Notes under the pieces: generated by a model | The model's database searches: none | Seen by the model: the letters and a program-made list of their open reading frames with translations, nothing else | What the model was told of the DNA's origin: nothing | Shown here: positions 4,461-6,885 of the stretch, piece by piece | Numbering within the stretch: position 1 is the stretch's first letter | Layout: every line of letters begins with the position of its first letter | Origin: an uncultured Clostridia bacterium | GTDB taxonomy: Bacteria > Bacillota > Clostridia > Peptostreptococcales > Anaerovoracaceae | Length of the DNA stretch: 6,885 bases | Direction: 5' to 3' | Assembly: GCA_937889655.1 (NCBI GenBank) | Contig: CALBZG010000200.1 | Span: forward strand, 1 to 6,885 | Position numbers and translations under genes: made by a program

Positions 4461-6490
4461 AAAAAGATACCATCATCATTCTTTCGATCATACTATTTAT
4501 CGTTGTCATGGCTGCATTTTCTGTTTTAGATGATTCTTATAATATTAAAGACTCGGGCGAAAACAAAATTGTTCTAAGCCAGAAGCAGACCGAATTGATG
4601 AGGAACTTGGATATCATTAATATCGGATTCAGTGATGACATGAAATATTTAACGGTTTATGACGAAGATACGAATACCTATGGTGGTTTCTTATATGACT
4701 ACATGGCCAAAGTCTGGGGTTCGATAGGCAAGGATATCAAACTGGTTTATGTGCCTCAGCAGGAAAACCAGCCAGCCTGGACATTACTTGAACAAAACGA
4801 ACAGATCCATTGCATGGCGTTACTGGTAACAGAAAGTCTGAGAGATAATATCGAACAGATCAGTGTCACAAAACCCGTATTTCAAGTCAACGGTTCCATG
4901 TTTATTACTACAGCAAAAACAAATGATGAGTTGTTCCACCAGAAGAGTCTCTCCGGAATAAGCATATCCGGAGAATTAACTGAAAACGCAAAAGACAGTC
5001 TGAAATACAATGGAGTCAAGATCAACCTCGTTGAAGCAAATAGCGTTGAGAAGGCCGTTGAAATGGCCTTGGAGACGAACGCAGACTTGATTATTGGAAA
5101 TGAAACGGCTATAGCAAACACCCTTATCAAAAATTCCGCTTATGATCGGTATCATGATCTTTGCGTTTCGATCTACGAAAAAAATGTATGCATAGCGGTG
5201 GACAGATCTTCAAAGATTTTCTTTTACACCATAAACAATATCGTTAACAGTACGGATCTGGATCGCATGCTGAGACAACTTCAAGGGAAGTGGTTTGGTT
5301 TGCCATCCTCTTTTGCAAAAGAAGATATGTTTAAGGAAACATCGCTGATTCTATTGATCATGATCGCATCTGTATTATGCGCACTTTTTATTTACTATCA
5401 ATCCAACAAGAATCTTTATGATGAGTTGAGCATACGAATGGAGCAGCTCGTAGCAAGCCAAAAGGAGATGGATACAACGTTCAACGGAGTGTCTTACTAT
5501 ATGGCGGAGCTGGATGAAAACGGCTATATTCTGGCCATAAACAAGGCTTTTCTCCGCTTCCTTGAAGTATCGAAAAACGAAATGTTAGGAAAGAATATTG
5601 CTTCTATCGATGCTTTTCCGGAAGATACTATAGAAATGCTGAATAATGTCATCGATGAAACTGTTAAGAACAGGGCTGGTCAAAGTCTTGAAATATCAAT
5701 CAAAAGACGTATAATTGAGATCAACACTTTCCCGATTGAAAACCAAAAGTGGAAAACGGTAAAAATTCTGTTTATGGCCAGCGACGTTACAGGTTTGAGA
5801 GCGGCTGAAAGGCAGATGCTGCAGGGCAATAAAATGATCGCTATCGGGCAGCTGGCAGCAGGAGTCGCTCATGAGATCAGAAACCCTCTGGGGATCATAA
5901 GAAATTATTGCTATGTCATCAAGCATATGGAGCCTATCGATAAGGAAAAGTTGATGAAAGTGATTCAGATCATAGAAAAATGCCTGGACGCTTCGGGCAG
6001 GATCATTGACAATCTCTTGAACTTTTCCCGAATATCCAGCAGCGAAAAAGAAGAGATCTATATCAGAGAACATATCGATTCCATGATATTGCTCAATGAA
6101 ATGAAACTCAAAGAAAACTTGAAAGCCGTCAATATCTTTTGCGAAGATGATTTCAAAGTCAATATATGTGTTGAATCATTGGATATTGTTTTGATCAATC
6201 TAATATCAAATGCTATCGATGCCAGCAAAATAAATGGTATAATAGATATCAAATTGTTAAAAAGTACGACAGATTTTTCAATATCTATCAGCGACAACGG
6301 AATCGGAATCGAACCGGAGCTTATCAGTGAGGTCTATAACCCGTTTTTTACAACAAAAGAAAAACGTGAAGGAAACGGGCTTGGTCTTTATATCGTTTAT
6401 AACGAAGTTCAGAAAATGAACGGAACCATCGACCTGGAGAGCGAACCGGGCGTTGGCACCACATTTACTATCACCTTGCCTTTAGAGTAA
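4457..6490 (+). CDS. Membrane sensor histidine kinase with periplasmic-binding-protein-like sensor and PAS domain
   Basis: A 677-residue hybrid of sensing and kinase modules. An N-terminal membrane helix (about 6-23) is followed by an extracytoplasmic domain (about 52-281) resembling family 3 solute-binding proteins, the type that bind amino acids. It has YGGFLYDYMAKVWGSIG early on and VTESLRDNIEQISVTKPVF, whose R129 aligns with the Arg that normally holds the ligand carboxylate. A second helix (about 296-314), a linker helix and a PAS domain (about 338-455) follow. The kinase core has the H-box HEIRNPLG with phospho-acceptor H472, the N-box NLISNAIDAS (N581, N585), the G1 box DNGIG (613-617), the F-box NPFFTTK (628-634) and the G2 box GNGLGL (639-644). 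All catalytic motifs are intact. It is NtrB-like in its core. ATG 4457 lies 10 bases after GGAGGG (4441-4446). The downstream response regulator is the expected phosphotransfer partner. Ligand type is inferred from the sensor fold. Confidence 0.93.
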   Translation: MKKDTIIILSIILFIVVMAAFSVLDDSYNIKDSGENKIVLSQKQTELMRNLDIINIGFSDDMKYLTVYDEDTNTYGGFLYDYMAKVWGSIGKDIKLVYVPQQENQPAWTLLEQNEQIHCMALLVTESLRDNIEQISVTKPVFQVNGSMFITTAKTNDELFHQKSLSGISISGELTENAKDSLKYNGVKINLVEANSVEKAVEMALETNADLIIGNETAIANTLIKNSAYDRYHDLCVSIYEKNVCIAVDRSSKIFFYTINNIVNSTDLDRMLRQLQGKWFGLPSSFAKEDMFKETSLILLIMIASVLCALFIYYQSNKNLYDELSIRMEQLVASQKEMDTTFNGVSYYMAELDENGYILAINKAFLRFLEVSKNEMLGKNIASIDAFPEDTIEMLNNVIDETVKNRAGQSLEISIKRRIIEINTFPIENQKWKTVKILFMASDVTGLRAAERQMLQGNKMIAIGQLAAGVAHEIRNPLGIIRNYCYVIKHMEPIDKEKLMKVIQIIEKCLDASGRIIDNLLNFSRISSSEKEEIYIREHIDSMILLNEMKLKENLKAVNIFCEDDFKVNICVESLDIVLINLISNAIDASKINGIIDIKLLKSTTDFSISISDNGIGIEPELISEVYNPFFTTKEKREGNGLGLYIVYNEVQKMNGTIDLESEPGVGTTFTITLPLE

Positions 6491-6530
6491 ACGAATATCA
6501 AATATTATCATAATAGAAAGGAATTTCAAA

Positions 6531-6885
6531 TTGATCAACACTATTTTTAATATATTAGTGGTGGATGACGAGCAGGATTATTGCGATGTTTTAAGAATGA
6601 TCTTGATGTCCAAGGGCTATCAGGTCACAACATGCAATAGCGGTAGCGAAGCGCTGGAATTGATGGGCAAATCGGATTATGATCTTGTCGTGACGGATCT
6701 TATGATGCCTGGAATGAACGGCGACGTTTTGATGCAGTATATCAAAAGAAAAGGTATCCCTGTGGAGGTAATTATCATGACGGCCTATGGAACCATTGAA
6801 AAAGCAGTACAAGCTATGAAAGACGGCGCTTACACCTATATCACCAAAGGAACTGACCCGGAAGAGTTGATTCTGGAAATCGCCA
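6531..6885 (+). CDS. Response regulator, NtrC/AtoC-like receiver domain (3' end outside window)
   Basis: The frame opens at TTG 6531, with AAAGGAA (6517-6523) 7 bases upstream and 40 bases after the kinase stop, and runs off the window; 118 residues are visible. They form a CheY-like receiver: acid pocket D12-D13 in ILVVDDE, phospho-acceptor D56 in VVTDLMMPGMNG, T84 in IIMTAYGT and K106 in YITKG. The stretch MTAYGTIEKAVQAMKDGAYTYITK is typical of NtrC/AtoC regulators, which continue with a sigma-54-activating AAA+ domain and a Fis-type HTH. That continuation is not in the window and remains inference, but the sigma-54 promoter at 691-706 favours it. The usual Pro after the conserved Lys is Gly here. 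The first internal Met (23) would lose the acid pocket, so TTG is the only sensible start. It probably receives phosphate from the kinase upstream. Confidence 0.88.
   Translation, partial: MINTIFNILVVDDEQDYCDVLRMILMSKGYQVTTCNSGSEALELMGKSDYDLVVTDLMMPGMNGDVLMQYIKRKGIPVEVIIMTAYGTIEKAVQAMKDGAYTYITKGTDPEELILEIA

Noticed and set aside
6454..6469. TGGCACCACATTTACT near the end of the kinase gene as a sigma-54 promoter for the response regulator
   Set aside because: The -24 box is perfect, but the invariant G of the -12 GC is A. It lies in a conserved coding stretch (kinase C-terminus), which explains the sequence.

Overview
The window looks like chromosomal DNA of a low-to-moderate GC Gram-positive anaerobe, most likely Bacillota/Clostridia. 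The support is strong AGGAGG-type ribosome binding sites, frequent TTG starts, a CXXC-20-CXXC small membrane protein of a kind I associate with Firmicutes, and a sigma-54-type promoter in an amino-acid catabolism setting. The placement is inference and I cannot name a species.

Layout. (1) 1-425 (+): the C-terminal end of a fold-type I, class III aminotransferase resembling 4-aminobutyrate/5-aminovalerate aminotransferases. (2) 426-810: a dense regulatory gap. It holds a perfect 19-bp inverted repeat built from two 14-bp palindromes 20 bp apart, a near-consensus sigma-70-type promoter, a textbook -24/-12 sigma-54 promoter and a 5'-UTR hairpin. (3) 811-906 (+): a 31-codon upstream ORF with a perfect 10-base Shine-Dalgarno and a run of six aromatic-ring residues. 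It overlaps the start of (4) 881-2308 (+): an APC-superfamily permease, followed by terminators. (5) 2502-2831 (-): a small zinc-ribbon membrane protein, convergent with the permease and sharing a bidirectional terminator with it. (6) 3006-4460 (+): a second, paralogous APC permease, overlapping by ATGA (7) 4457-6490 (+): a sensor histidine kinase with an extracytoplasmic amino-acid-binding-protein-like domain. (8) 6531-6885 (+): the start of a response regulator whose receiver resembles those of the NtrC/AtoC family; it is cut by the window end.

How they may work together (inference): the kinase would sense an external amino acid or related small molecule, perhaps with permease 2 as co-sensor or uptake route because the two are translationally coupled. 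It would phosphorylate the response regulator. If the missing C-terminal part is a sigma-54-activating AAA+ domain plus HTH, the regulator could bind the paired palindromes about 220-240 bp upstream of the predicted sigma-54 start site and switch on permease 1. The aminotransferase next door would then consume the imported amine or amino acid. The pieces fit a sigma-54-controlled uptake and catabolism locus, but the link between regulator and palindromes is not shown by the sequence alone.
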